Below are positions 53,701 through 61,533 of a DNA stretch of 64,000 nucleotides, piece by piece. This DNA comes from Pseudomonas sp. PD9R (GTDB taxonomy: Bacteria; Pseudomonadota; Gammaproteobacteria; Pseudomonadales; Pseudomonadaceae). The position numbers and the translations under genes are program-made. A model generated the notes under the pieces. It searched no databases, was not told where the DNA came from, and saw only the letters and a program-made list of their open reading frames with translations. The stretch covers positions 124,001-188,000 of the forward strand of contig NZ_JAHTMR010000012.1 of the NCBI RefSeq assembly GCF_019200975.1, in the 5' to 3' direction. How positions within the stretch are numbered: the stretch's first letter is position 1; each line of letters begins with the position of its first letter.

Positions 53701-55430
53701 TGCCGCAGATGAACGATGGCGGTCGATGGAGACCATGGGTGAGCGGTGACCAACTGGCGACGATCAGAGGGATCGACGACGTGCCCGTGCGCAACATTGC
53801 TTCTACAGGCAAAGCCAATTACCGCCTGATCGATCCGTTATCGTCCAAACCTTATGGCCCGTCACTCACAACCCATTCAGGCGGACTGTCGTTGGGACGT
53901 TCGCGCTATCACACGCTGGAAAACAGCAATCGACAGGTCATTGTCGAACTCGCTGATAACAGCCGCGTTCGGGAAGTGCTTGAAGTCGATGGCAGAACAA
54001 CTCTGTTCATCGACGACCAGCCTTACCGACTAAAGAACGGCACGCTGCGCCGCGCTGAACTGACTGATGACACCTATAAGGCTATTCCCTGTCGAGTACC
54101 GCGTACGCCCGGCAAACAGCTGTGCAAAACAAGCTATGTCGTTCGCGACCCGGCCCCCACTCCCGACATCGGTAGTTTCGATACGACCAAAGGTTGGGCT
54201 CCCTGGTTTGGAGATGTTATTTACACACCGGCTACCGGCAGAGCTGCAATGCGGATCAGCGGGCTGCGCGCGCACTCGACGCTAGAAGCCACGATGGAGT
54301 TTCAAAAAGGAATCTATGGACGCGCCAAGGTCAGCATGCCCGTTGCGGGGCAACCGTTGGTCGATACCGTGAGCGCAGGCGTCATCCTCGTGGAGGCAGC
54401 GGACGGGAGCAAACACTATGTGTTCATGCGTTTGAATGCCGGCGACTTTTACGTGGCCGAGCGTGTAAAGGGACAAAGCGTGTACGACAGACTGACCTTC
54501 AAGAAAGCCGACACTCTCCATGCCGAAGTGAAAAAAGAGTTGCTGGTGGTCTACACCGGTTCACTTAATGCCAACAACATGGTCCGAATCCACGGTCAGG
54601 CGTCTGTCGAGCGAGCATTGAAAGCCATGAATGAGATTGCGATTCCAATCGGTGGACATGCCAATCCACCCGAAACGCTCAAATGGCTCAAGGTCGATAC
54701 CAGCCCGGCGGAGGCCGTGTTGTTCGATCACTCCACGCGAATGATTGTCCGGGCTTCCACCGATGGCGCCGCAACCTGGTCGCTGTCCAAGGCTGCGCCC
54801 GACAACGTGCGCGAAACCACCGCAGAAATCTTCAACAACCTGTTCGCGAAAAAAGTCATCACCGTCGAATCATCGACGCAATCCGGACCCAAGGCGTTGA
54901 GAATCGACGACACGATGATGCAATTGCAACGCCTGATAGGCACGGCAAAACGTCAGCGCGTACACGGCCCCAGGAACATTGCGTTTGCTGAAATCAAAAC
55001 AAAATCCGGCGTACATGAAGTGTATGTCAGCGTGTCCGGCAGTAAGGGTGACACTGATTACCTGCCGTTGTTTGCCAAACACAAAAGTACCAGAGAGGTA
55101 AAAGTCGGCACCGCTACCTACATCAATATCGATCAGGGTGTTCGCTTCCCGCAGACGGCACTCCACGTGACACCTCAAGGCAAGTTGCAGGCAATCCCTC
55201 ATACCATCGACAACATTGAAACCTACTCGCCTGCGCTCACCTCTCGACCCACATCGCTGGATACCGAGAGCAAGCTCGTCAGCGTAATACGAGCCAAATA
55301 TCCTGACTCGAAAGATCTTGAGTCCATCACGATCGCCACCACCATGGCACCCTGTGACTCATGTTCGGTGGTCATGAAGCAGTTCAGCTATGACGGCAGC
55401 CCAAATGCACTGGACGTCGCCTGGAAGTAA
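50796..55430 (+). CDS. Giant dermonecrotic-toxin-like protein with C-terminal deaminase-like domain
   Basis: 1544 residues, no signal peptide. Residues about 1-870 resemble the DUF6543/Tcd-type N-terminal regions of large Pseudomonas toxins (QFDRQFKLHLQSLTTSYQTL ... LSLEWGELRIYSLRK-like segments). Residues about 885-965 are hydrophobic helices (SGSIKLLSNASRLTLRARL...), possibly for membrane insertion. A beta-rich middle follows. The C-terminus (about 1375-1544) looks like a cytidine-deaminase-fold toxin: AFAEIKTKSGVHEVYVSVSG strands, D1489-T-E1491 where enzymes have His/Cys-x-Glu, then PCDSC with C1520 and C1523. Codon use is more AT-rich than neighbours by eye. The ATG at 50796 has AGAAGG six bases upstream; 50781 is the alternative. 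No immunity, secretion or chaperone gene is adjacent. The substrate is unknown. Confidence 0.7.
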   Translation: MQSTLLSPVEASNHDSSPSATQVYQSQLGDYELLLSFMRAETGSISQFRQTVLRPRTFSPLDQENEVGHEALQQLLKNTDYLELCKTYKVSPHFLIVTLKDGTYVYETSNRGSEEKIVLPMCECAHLQALTDRIEKSAALMGGQIRYDRLVSLPGIAAFYGLTPWDPADTAANKAAIATVEDKIASYRLSLEDDFNVLDLKRHPTQKDHEVFQAVQSASSTSSQVDKQALQAQIIAREAVDTISTFLPQGSASPLTYFAQDILPSATYAQVRATPAVYLQKILQSPQAEELATTLLSVMDWYGGKTGEETSPQIRTKVVANALQIWLKSPTTEHPEGIAGFDWQSHSHWGKSYQAIWKEFETHLLTSKRAASEKEAIVIARLFLGQFPIEFRVSNIPTDLPYRSSLVWVNFLNGVNLINAGDPGALSRMTFQQLVDLPLQRSLGATSDGLNEISLARLLPALDWAQTQGIITRKRHETYVQDEIELALTELDNHSTALTEAITRLNEEPPKRLSMAKSAVEKLFGKDFFSDGRKLTRKRIETIRWNSVPTLKGKEYDYYSAVDVLASGKFDDLEPWNTTTLDGEPSQRWVRIDKNRSISSSRWWDLMVGPPTGTLPDIPAQFDRQFKLHLQSLTTSYQTLIQSLLASLAFSDRQSLEWGELRIYSLRKETQGIEAQNETAEIILPLRARNGLIVQSTFNNLTTTYELLPRAGVIRRIANPDAEQFGGDLKSEQWRLAKSTVAVSVRRHKSIPFDWDAHANANVPKQDASCQAIIEQLGEKFIAVPLEGRSENVPLSISSSRCAAISKFIATQLLFVDPEKLRSAAYGRTEFEREQALHDKALEIGKMFVPFWKSVEDVASGDRTRLINGAFGLFTDLLSFAQPIGKFTSGSIKLLSNASRLTLRARLPVFASLSKELLILTVQALNPIDGVVTLLRALGGRGLRLGRTAIFRLQELTGKAGHYDFVQSLPQMNDGGRWRPWVSGDQLATIRGIDDVPVRNIASTGKANYRLIDPLSSKPYGPSLTTHSGGLSLGRSRYHTLENSNRQVIVELADNSRVREVLEVDGRTTLFIDDQPYRLKNGTLRRAELTDDTYKAIPCRVPRTPGKQLCKTSYVVRDPAPTPDIGSFDTTKGWAPWFGDVIYTPATGRAAMRISGLRAHSTLEATMEFQKGIYGRAKVSMPVAGQPLVDTVSAGVILVEAADGSKHYVFMRLNAGDFYVAERVKGQSVYDRLTFKKADTLHAEVKKELLVVYTGSLNANNMVRIHGQASVERALKAMNEIAIPIGGHANPPETLKWLKVDTSPAEAVLFDHSTRMIVRASTDGAATWSLSKAAPDNVRETTAEIFNNLFAKKVITVESSTQSGPKALRIDDTMMQLQRLIGTAKRQRVHGPRNIAFAEIKTKSGVHEVYVSVSGSKGDTDYLPLFAKHKSTREVKVGTATYINIDQGVRFPQTALHVTPQGKLQAIPHTIDNIETYSPALTSRPTSLDTESKLVSVIRAKYPDSKDLESITIATTMAPCDSCSVVMKQFSYDGSPNALDVAWK

Positions 55431-55449
55431 ATGTCCTGGAAGTAAGTGC
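55420..55449 (+). repeat. 15-base tandem duplication at the toxin stop codon
   Basis: CCTGGAAGTAAATGT is followed at once by CCTGGAAGTAAGTGC. The unit contains the last two toxin codons and the TAA stop, so a second copy of the terminal codons lies just downstream. Confidence 0.8.
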
Positions 55450-55455
55450 GTGTAC

Positions 55456-57273
55456 TCAGTGCTGCTGCAAATGCCCATAAAGCTTTGCATACAAACCGCC
55501 ATCAGCAATCAGTTGCTGGTGGTCGCCATCTTCGGCAATTTGCCCGCCGTCGAACACCAATACACGATCAGCCTGTTTAACGGCGGAAAGACGATGGGCA
55601 ATGATCAGCGTGGTTCGATGACTGAGGAAACGCGCGAGTGCCTGATGCAGGTTGTATTCAGTGGCAGCATCTAGCGCGGAAGTGGCTTCATCGAGAATCA
55701 CCACTTTCGGTTCAGCCAGCACCATCCGCGCAATCGCCAGGCGTTGCCGCTGACCGCCGGACAAGCGCACGCCAGAACGCCCGACGACGCTATCCAGACC
55801 GTTGGGCAACTCGCGAATCGTGGCGTGCAACTGGGCGATTTCCAGCGCCTGCCAACAAGCCTCGTCGCTGCGTTCGCGGCCCATGGTCAGGTTGGCCCGA
55901 ACCGTATCGTTGAACAATGCCGGATGCTGCAGGACCACGGCGACGTTTTCCCGCACCGTTTCCAGTCCGATTTCCTGTTGGGTCGAACCGCCGAAACGGA
56001 TGGTCCCGGCCAGCGGTGTGTAAAGGCCAAGCAGCAACTGCACCAGCGTGCTTTTGCCGCCACCACTGGCGCCGACAATCGCGACTTTTTCACCGGGGGC
56101 AATGGAAAGATTCATCTGACTCAACACCAGCTCGTCGCCGTAGCCGAAACTCAAACCCTGAACTTCGATGCCTACGGTCTCGCGACCAATGAACGGATCG
56201 ACACCCTTCGGGTACTCCGGCTCATCGGCGCGGGACAGCAGCTCATTGATTCGCGACAGCGCACCACCGGCGGCGTAATAGGCATATTGCAGATTCAGCA
56301 GCTGTTCAACCGGACCGATCATGAACCACAAGTAGCTGAACACGGCGAGCATCTGGCCGATGGACAGGTCGGAAAACAACACCGTAAGCATGGCCGCGGC
56401 ACGAAAAATATCGATACCGAACTGGAACAGCAAACCACTGGCCCGGTTCGAGGCATCGGTTTTCCATTGCGAACTCACTGCGTAATCGCGTACTTCCCTG
56501 GCACGCAGCCCCAAACGCCCAAGGAAAAACCCCTGACGGTTACCGGCACGAACCTCCTGGATCGCATCGAGGGTTTCGGTCAACGCCTGGGTGAAGCGCG
56601 AGGTGCTGTCGTTCTCGAGTTTTTTCAGGTGCTTGACCCGCTTGCCCAACTGCACCGTGGCGTAGATCACCAGCGGGTTGAACAGCAGGATCAGCAACGC
56701 CAGTTTCCAGTGCATCCACATCAGAATGCCCGCGGTGCCCACCAGCGTCAGCATGGCCACGAGGAAACGGCTGAGGGTTTCGCCGACGAATTTGTCCAGC
56801 GTATCCAGGTCTGTGACCAGGTGCGTAGTCACCGTACCGCTGCCCAGGCTTTCATATTCCCCGAGCGAGATACGCTTGAGCCGCTCGATCAGGCGGATAC
56901 GAATGCGGTACACGATGTCCTTGGCCAGCGCCGCGAACAACCGCGCCTGCACCACGTTGAACAGCAGGGCCGCGCAGCGCAGCGTCAGGGTCACCAGCAA
57001 CATCAGGCCGATGTAACCGGCCGCTTTCTGCCAGACATCCGGCAGCGCATGGTTCATGACTTTGAGTGCAGCGTCACCGTGGCCCAGCAACACTTCGTCT
57101 ACCAGCAACGGCAAGAGCAAGGGAATTGGCACACTGCACAGGGTCGCCAATACGGCCACGCCGTTGGCGATCCACAGGGATTTCTTGTGATGCAGGGCCA
57201 GGCGACGGATTTCCGCCCAGCTCAGCCGGTCGACACGCTTTGCGTTGGGGGCGTCGTCAGGCAGGTCATGCAC
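55456..57273 (-). CDS. ABC transporter, fused permease and ATPase
   Basis: 605 residues. Six membrane helices (about 30-320) are followed by an ATPase domain (about 365-600) with Walker A GASGGGKST, signature LSGGQRQRLAIAR, Walker B VVILDEATSALDA and the switch His in IIAHRLSAV. This is a type-IV exporter half-transporter that should work as a homodimer, perhaps on lipids or drugs; substrate unknown. The GTG start at 57273 overlaps the DsbA-like gene by eight bases (GTGCATGA), so the two are translationally coupled. Its 3' end faces the toxin gene across 25 bases. Confidence 0.88.
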   Translation of the reverse strand: MHDLPDDAPNAKRVDRLSWAEIRRLALHHKKSLWIANGVAVLATLCSVPIPLLLPLLVDEVLLGHGDAALKVMNHALPDVWQKAAGYIGLMLLVTLTLRCAALLFNVVQARLFAALAKDIVYRIRIRLIERLKRISLGEYESLGSGTVTTHLVTDLDTLDKFVGETLSRFLVAMLTLVGTAGILMWMHWKLALLILLFNPLVIYATVQLGKRVKHLKKLENDSTSRFTQALTETLDAIQEVRAGNRQGFFLGRLGLRAREVRDYAVSSQWKTDASNRASGLLFQFGIDIFRAAAMLTVLFSDLSIGQMLAVFSYLWFMIGPVEQLLNLQYAYYAAGGALSRINELLSRADEPEYPKGVDPFIGRETVGIEVQGLSFGYGDELVLSQMNLSIAPGEKVAIVGASGGGKSTLVQLLLGLYTPLAGTIRFGGSTQQEIGLETVRENVAVVLQHPALFNDTVRANLTMGRERSDEACWQALEIAQLHATIRELPNGLDSVVGRSGVRLSGGQRQRLAIARMVLAEPKVVILDEATSALDAATEYNLHQALARFLSHRTTLIIAHRLSAVKQADRVLVFDGGQIAEDGDHQQLIADGGLYAKLYGHLQQH

Positions 57274-57904
57274 AGGCCGCGCGCTCCAGCCAGCGGCCGA
57301 GTAGCGGAGACAGCACACTGAGCGGCTGATAGCCATTGGTCAGCAGTGCCAATTGACCATTGCGCTCAGCCAGCAGGGTCGGGAAACCGGCGATACCCAG
57401 GTCCTGGACCCAGGTAAAATCGGCAGAGGTGGCGGTGTGCGTATCGGCACGGTCAAACGCAGCGGCGAATTCGATACGCGGCAGACCGGCCTGCTCCGCC
57501 AATTCGACCAGAACGCTGGCGTGAGTAACGTCGCGGCCTTCGGCGTAAAACGCATGCTGAATGAGCCCGAGCAACTTCCACGCACAATCCGGCGCCAGGT
57601 TGCGCGCCGTCACCAGCGCCCGACAGGCAGGCTCGGTGTCGTAGACAAATCCCTCAGGCAATGCCCCTTCCCGTTTGAACGGCTGGCCGGTGGCCTCGGT
57701 GACCGCCTGCCAGTGCTCAAGAATGTAGCGCCGGGTGGTCGGTTCAAGGGCCGCGCCACTGCCGGTGCGCAAGCCGCCCACCACCAGATGCACGTCCACA
57801 CCGGCTGCCTGCGCCTGCTCGACCAGCGCGTTAGCCACCGGAGCAAAGCCCCAGCACCAGGAACACATCGGGTCCATCACATAGAGCAGGCGGCATGCAG
57901 ACAT
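57266..57904 (-). CDS. DsbA-family thioredoxin-fold protein
   Basis: 212 residues. YVMDPMCSWCWGF carries a C14-S-W-C17 redox motif at the end of the first strand, then a helical insert and a cis-proline region (GIAGFPTLL). There is no signal peptide, so it should act in the cytoplasm, like FrnE-type DsbA relatives. The function is unproven; thiol exchange or glutathione/CoA-like chemistry is expected. It lies three bases after trhO and overlaps the ABC transporter start, the order found in P. aeruginosa. Confidence 0.88.
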   Translation of the reverse strand: MSACRLLYVMDPMCSWCWGFAPVANALVEQAQAAGVDVHLVVGGLRTGSGAALEPTTRRYILEHWQAVTEATGQPFKREGALPEGFVYDTEPACRALVTARNLAPDCAWKLLGLIQHAFYAEGRDVTHASVLVELAEQAGLPRIEFAAAFDRADTHTATSADFTWVQDLGIAGFPTLLAERNGQLALLTNGYQPLSVLSPLLGRWLERAACA

Positions 57905-57907
57905 GAT

Positions 57908-58849
57908 TCAAGCCTCGGAGGTGATTTGCTTGTAGTTGTAGCCGATCGGATGAGGCAAGTTGCGCGCCTTGGCCAGTTCGATCTGCTTTTGCCGATCAAT
58001 GGCACTGCGACGGGTTTTCTCGCTCAGTTTGTCCCAGCAATGCGGGCAACTGATACCGGCCACGTAATGCTCGGACGCGCGGTCTTCGATGCTGATAGGC
58101 GTGCGGCAGGCGTGGCACTGATCGTAGTCACCTTCGCTCAGATCGTGGCGAACCGTCACACGGTTATCGAACACGAAGCAGTCGCCCTGCCATTTGGTTT
58201 CCGCCTGCGGCACCTCTTCGAGGTACTTCAGAATGCCGCCCTTGAGGTGATAGACCTCATCGAAGCCTTCGCTGAGCATGAAGCTCGATGCCTTTTCGCA
58301 ACGAATGCCGCCGGTGCAGAACATCGCGACTTTCTTGTGCACGGCCGGGTCGAAGTTGGCTTTGATGTAGTCGGGGAATTCACGAAAACTGGTGGTTTTC
58401 GGATCGATCGCGCCTTCGAAGGTGCCGATCGACACTTCATAGTCGTTACGGGTATCGATCAACAGCACTTCCGGATCGTTGATCAGCGCGTTCCAGTCTT
58501 GCGGATCCACGTAGGTGCCGACCTTTTTGTTCGGGTCCACGCCTTCGACGCCAAGGGTGACGATTTCTTTCTTGAGTTTGACTTTGGTACGGTAGAAGGG
58601 CTGATCGTCGCAGTACGACTCTTTATGATCGATGTCGTCCATGCGCGGGTCGTTCTTGAGCCAGGCCATCAGCCCGTCGATACCTTCACGGCTGCCGGAC
58701 ACAGTGCCGTTGATGCCTTCTTCGGCGATCAGCAGTGTGCCTTTGATGCCGTTGTCGACCATCGCCTTGAGCAGCGGCTCGCGCAGGTCAACGTAATCTT
58801 CCAGGGTGACGAACTTATACAGTGCCGCCACGACAATCTGTTGTGTCAT
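57908..58849 (-). CDS. trhO: TrhO, tRNA uridine-34 hydroxylase (rhodanese family)
   Basis: 313 residues. An N-terminal domain (about 1-100; EEGINGTVSG) precedes a rhodanese domain with LIDTRNDYE and the active loop MFCTGGIRCEK (C178, with C184), and a C-terminal Cys-rich part (CHACRTPIS ... GISCPHCWD) that may bind zinc. TrhO (YceA) uses oxygen to hydroxylate U34 of several tRNAs, the first step toward cmo5U/mcmo5U. It is the first gene of a trhO-dsbA-ABC run. A REPIN lies upstream. Confidence 0.94.
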   Translation of the reverse strand: MTQQIVVAALYKFVTLEDYVDLREPLLKAMVDNGIKGTLLIAEEGINGTVSGSREGIDGLMAWLKNDPRMDDIDHKESYCDDQPFYRTKVKLKKEIVTLGVEGVDPNKKVGTYVDPQDWNALINDPEVLLIDTRNDYEVSIGTFEGAIDPKTTSFREFPDYIKANFDPAVHKKVAMFCTGGIRCEKASSFMLSEGFDEVYHLKGGILKYLEEVPQAETKWQGDCFVFDNRVTVRHDLSEGDYDQCHACRTPISIEDRASEHYVAGISCPHCWDKLSEKTRRSAIDRQKQIELAKARNLPHPIGYNYKQITSEA

Positions 58850-58940
58850 GGGTAAATCTCCAGGTGGCTACCCTCGTAAGGGGTGAACCGGATGCGAAAA
58901 AAAACGCGCCGGGTGAGCGGCGCGTTGTGCAGTCTAACAA

Positions 58941-59020
58941 AAAAGATCGCAGCCTGCGGCAGCTCCTACAGGAGAATGCGTTCCCATGCAGGAGCTGCCG
59001 CAGGCTGCGATCTTTTGATC
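58941..59020. repeat. REPIN (type A REP pair)
   Basis: Inverted pair AAAAGATCGCAGCCTGCGGC / GCCGCAGGCTGCGATCTTTT with CTCCTACAGGAG at the turn, directly adjoining the bolA stop codon. Confidence 0.92.
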
Positions 59021-59320
59021 TTAATGCTTGCTGCCGCCCGCACAGGTCGGCGAGGCCGGAGCCGCGTCGATCTGCGCCCATTCCTCGGGGGTATAGGTAT
59101 GCAGCGCCAACGCATGGAACTCGCCCATCAGCTCACCCAGTGTGCCGTAGACTTTCTGATGACGCTTGACGCGGTTGAGCCCGACGAACTGTTCGCTGAC
59201 CACCACGGCCTTATAGTGGGTCTGCAACCCGCGGCTGTGCATGTGGCTTTCATCCAGCACCTGCAGATGCTGGGGCTGAAGCAGGCCCAGCGTCGATTCG
59301 ATGCGTTGTTGCATGGTCAT
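59021..59320 (-). CDS. bolA: BolA-family protein
   Basis: 99 residues. The BolA fold motifs LQVLDESHMHSRGLQTHYKAVVVSEQFVGLNRVKRHQKVY and LGELMGEFHALALHTYTPEEW are clear. The C-terminal Cys in PTCAGGSKH and the central His are typical of BolA partners of monothiol glutaredoxins in iron-sulfur trafficking. The ATG at 59320 is fixed by GGAG ten bases upstream. It follows the DUF2059 gene by 12 bases; the two are probably co-transcribed. Confidence 0.93.
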   Translation of the reverse strand: MTMQQRIESTLGLLQPQHLQVLDESHMHSRGLQTHYKAVVVSEQFVGLNRVKRHQKVYGTLGELMGEFHALALHTYTPEEWAQIDAAPASPTCAGGSKH

Positions 59321-59332
59321 ACCCAACTCCGC

Positions 59333-59857
59333 TTAAGGCTTTTTCTTGGCTGGCGCTGCTGCGTCTTTCGGCGTCAGCTCGTCGGTCATGTCAGCCAGCA
59401 ACTTGTTGACCACAGGCACCGCGCTTTCCAGCTTGGCTTGAGTCATCTGGGCCGATTGCTGGGTCAGCTGCGGCATTTTTTCCAGGACTTTCCTGCCCAG
59501 TGGCGACTGGTAGAAGGCAACCAGGTCCTTGAGCTCGGACTCGGTGAAGTTGGTGGTGTACAGCTTGACCATGTCTGGCTTCAGCTTGTTCCAGCCAATG
59601 GCCTGGTCCAGCGCGGCGTTAGCCTTGGCCTGGTAGGTTTCGAGTACCGCTTTTTTCGAATCAGGGGCTTTGGTTTGCTGGAAGCGCTGAGCGAACATCT
59701 GCTGAACTTGCATGTACACCGGAGTGCCCAATTTGTCAGCATGCGCCAGGGTCAGGAAAGCCTCGGCACTGGCGTTGTGGCTGGCGGTATCGGCAAAAAC
59801 CTGGCCGCTGGCACAAACCAATGCAACCGCGGTACAGATGGCACGAAGACGAGTCAT
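59333..59857 (-). CDS. DUF2059 periplasmic protein
   Basis: 174 residues. A signal peptide (about 1-22, cut after VFA) is followed by a helical region. The DUF2059 signature lies at about 105-150 (MVKLYTTNFTESELKDLVAFYQSPLGRKVLEKMPQL). The Lys/Ala-rich end (PKDAAAPAKKKP) is low-complexity. The family is secreted to the periplasm; its function is unknown. The gene precedes bolA and diverges from fumC, which matches the order I recall in P. aeruginosa. Confidence 0.9.
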   Translation of the reverse strand: MTRLRAICTAVALVCASGQVFADTASHNASAEAFLTLAHADKLGTPVYMQVQQMFAQRFQQTKAPDSKKAVLETYQAKANAALDQAIGWNKLKPDMVKLYTTNFTESELKDLVAFYQSPLGRKVLEKMPQLTQQSAQMTQAKLESAVPVVNKLLADMTDELTPKDAAAPAKKKP

Positions 59858-60049
59858 CGAGTTTCCTTTTCTAGCAGGCGAGGTAAAACCCCAAGGGCGT
59901 CCATTCTGCGCCTAAAAAAGTGTGTCACTCAACCCCAAGCCTTGTCGCGCCTGATTTAGAGGGGTTGAATGGGCAGAATCCAGAGAGATGGAACCACGGC
60001 CGTCGATCACGGCCTAAACTGCGCTATCAGACCTACAGGAGTGTGCATG

Positions 60050-61444
60050 ATGAGCCGTATCGAAACCGACAGCCTTGGCCAGGTTGAAGTCCCGGATGAA
60101 GCCTACTGGGGCGCTCAGACGCAACGCTCGCTGGTTAACTTCGCCATTGGCAATGAGCGCATGCCTTTGGCCGTGCTGCACAGCCTGGCGCTGATCAAGA
60201 AAGCTGCGGCCCGGGTCAATGATCGCAACGGTGATTTGCCCGCCGACATCGCCCGACTGATCGAGCAGGCCGCCGATGAAGTGCTCGACGGCAACCATGA
60301 CGATCAGTTTCCCCTGGTGGTGTGGCAAACCGGCAGCGGCACCCAAAGCAACATGAACGTCAACGAAGTGATCGCCGGACGCGCCAACGAACTGGCCGGC
60401 AACCCGCGCGGCGGCAAGTCCCCGGTACACCCCAACGATCACGTCAATCGCTCCCAGAGTTCCAACGACTGTTTCCCTACTGCCATGCACATCGCAGCCG
60501 CCCAAGCGGTGCAGCATCACTTGCTGCCGGCGATCAGCGAACTGTCGGGCGGCCTGGCTGAGCTGTCGGCCCGCCATATGAAACTGGTCAAGACCGGTCG
60601 CACGCACATGATGGACGCAACGCCGATCACTTTCGGCCAGGAAGTCTCGGCGTTCATCGCGCAACTGGATTACGCCGAGCGGGCGATCCGCAGCGCACTG
60701 CCGGCGGTTTACGAACTGGCTCAGGGCGGCACCGCCGTCGGTACCGGACTGAATTCACCCCACGGTTTCGGCGAAGCCATTGCCGCCGAGCTGGCTGCAC
60801 TCTCCGGCCTGCCCTTTATCACCGCACCGAACAAATTCGCCGCGCTGGCCGGCCACGAGCCGCTGACCACCTTATCCGGCGCGCTGAAAACCCTCGCCGT
60901 GACCCTGATGAAAATCGCCAACGACCTGCGCCTGTTGGGCTCCGGCCCACGCGCTGGTCTCGCCGAAGTGAAACTGCCGGCCAACGAACCGGGCAGTTCG
61001 ATCATGCCCGGCAAGGTCAATCCAACCCAGTGCGAAGCGTTGTCGATGCTCGCCTGCCAAGTGCTGGGCAACGACGTCACCATTGGTTTCGCCGCGAGTC
61101 AGGGGCACTTGCAACTGAACGTGTTCAAACCGGTGATCATCCACAACCTGCTGCAATCGATCCGTTTGCTCGGCGATGGTTGCAGCAACTTCCAGCAGCA
61201 TTGCATCGCCGGCCTGGAACCGGATGCCGGCAAAATGGCTGAACACCTGGAACAAGGGTTGATGCTGGTAACGGCGTTGAATCCGCACATTGGCTACGAC
61301 AAATCGGCGGAGATTGCGAAAAAGGCTTACAGCGAAGGGCTGACCTTGCGGGCGGCAGCGTTGCAGCTGGGATACCTGACCGATGAAGAGTTTGATGCGT
61401 GGGTCAGGCCAGAGAATATGTTGGAGGCTGGGGCCAAAGGGTAA
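60050..61444 (+). CDS. fumC: Class II fumarate hydratase
   Basis: 464 residues. The superfamily signature GSSIMPGKVNPTQ with the catalytic Ser is at about 315-325; TGSGTQSNMNVNEV, HVNRSQSSNDCFPTAMH and KTGRTHMMDATPI are the other active-site regions. It interconverts fumarate and malate without iron. An ATG one codon earlier (60047) exists, but AGGAG is better spaced (eight bases) from 60050, and MSRIETDSLG is the usual start. Pseudomonas have two fumC genes; this neighbourhood corresponds to fumC2. Confidence 0.96.
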   Translation: MSRIETDSLGQVEVPDEAYWGAQTQRSLVNFAIGNERMPLAVLHSLALIKKAAARVNDRNGDLPADIARLIEQAADEVLDGNHDDQFPLVVWQTGSGTQSNMNVNEVIAGRANELAGNPRGGKSPVHPNDHVNRSQSSNDCFPTAMHIAAAQAVQHHLLPAISELSGGLAELSARHMKLVKTGRTHMMDATPITFGQEVSAFIAQLDYAERAIRSALPAVYELAQGGTAVGTGLNSPHGFGEAIAAELAALSGLPFITAPNKFAALAGHEPLTTLSGALKTLAVTLMKIANDLRLLGSGPRAGLAEVKLPANEPGSSIMPGKVNPTQCEALSMLACQVLGNDVTIGFAASQGHLQLNVFKPVIIHNLLQSIRLLGDGCSNFQQHCIAGLEPDAGKMAEHLEQGLMLVTALNPHIGYDKSAEIAKKAYSEGLTLRAAALQLGYLTDEEFDAWVRPENMLEAGAKG

Positions 61445-61460
61445 TTTTTGCCGTGAAGTG

Positions 61461-61533
61461 AAAAGATCGCAGCCTGCGGCAACCCCTACACGTACCCCTG
61501 TAGGAGCTGCCGAAGGCTGCGATCTTTTGATCT
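61461..61533. repeat. REPIN (type A REP pair)
   Basis: Inverted pair, AAAAGATCGCAGCCTGCGGC and GTAGGAGCTGCCGAAGGCTG with GATCTTTTGATC, filling the gap between the convergent fumC and transporter genes. Confidence 0.92.

Noticed and set aside
55390..55674. A short plus-strand frame after the toxin gene, considered as an immunity gene
   Set aside because: It overlaps the ABC transporter ATPase end in antisense, begins inside the toxin gene, has no ribosome site and no domain.
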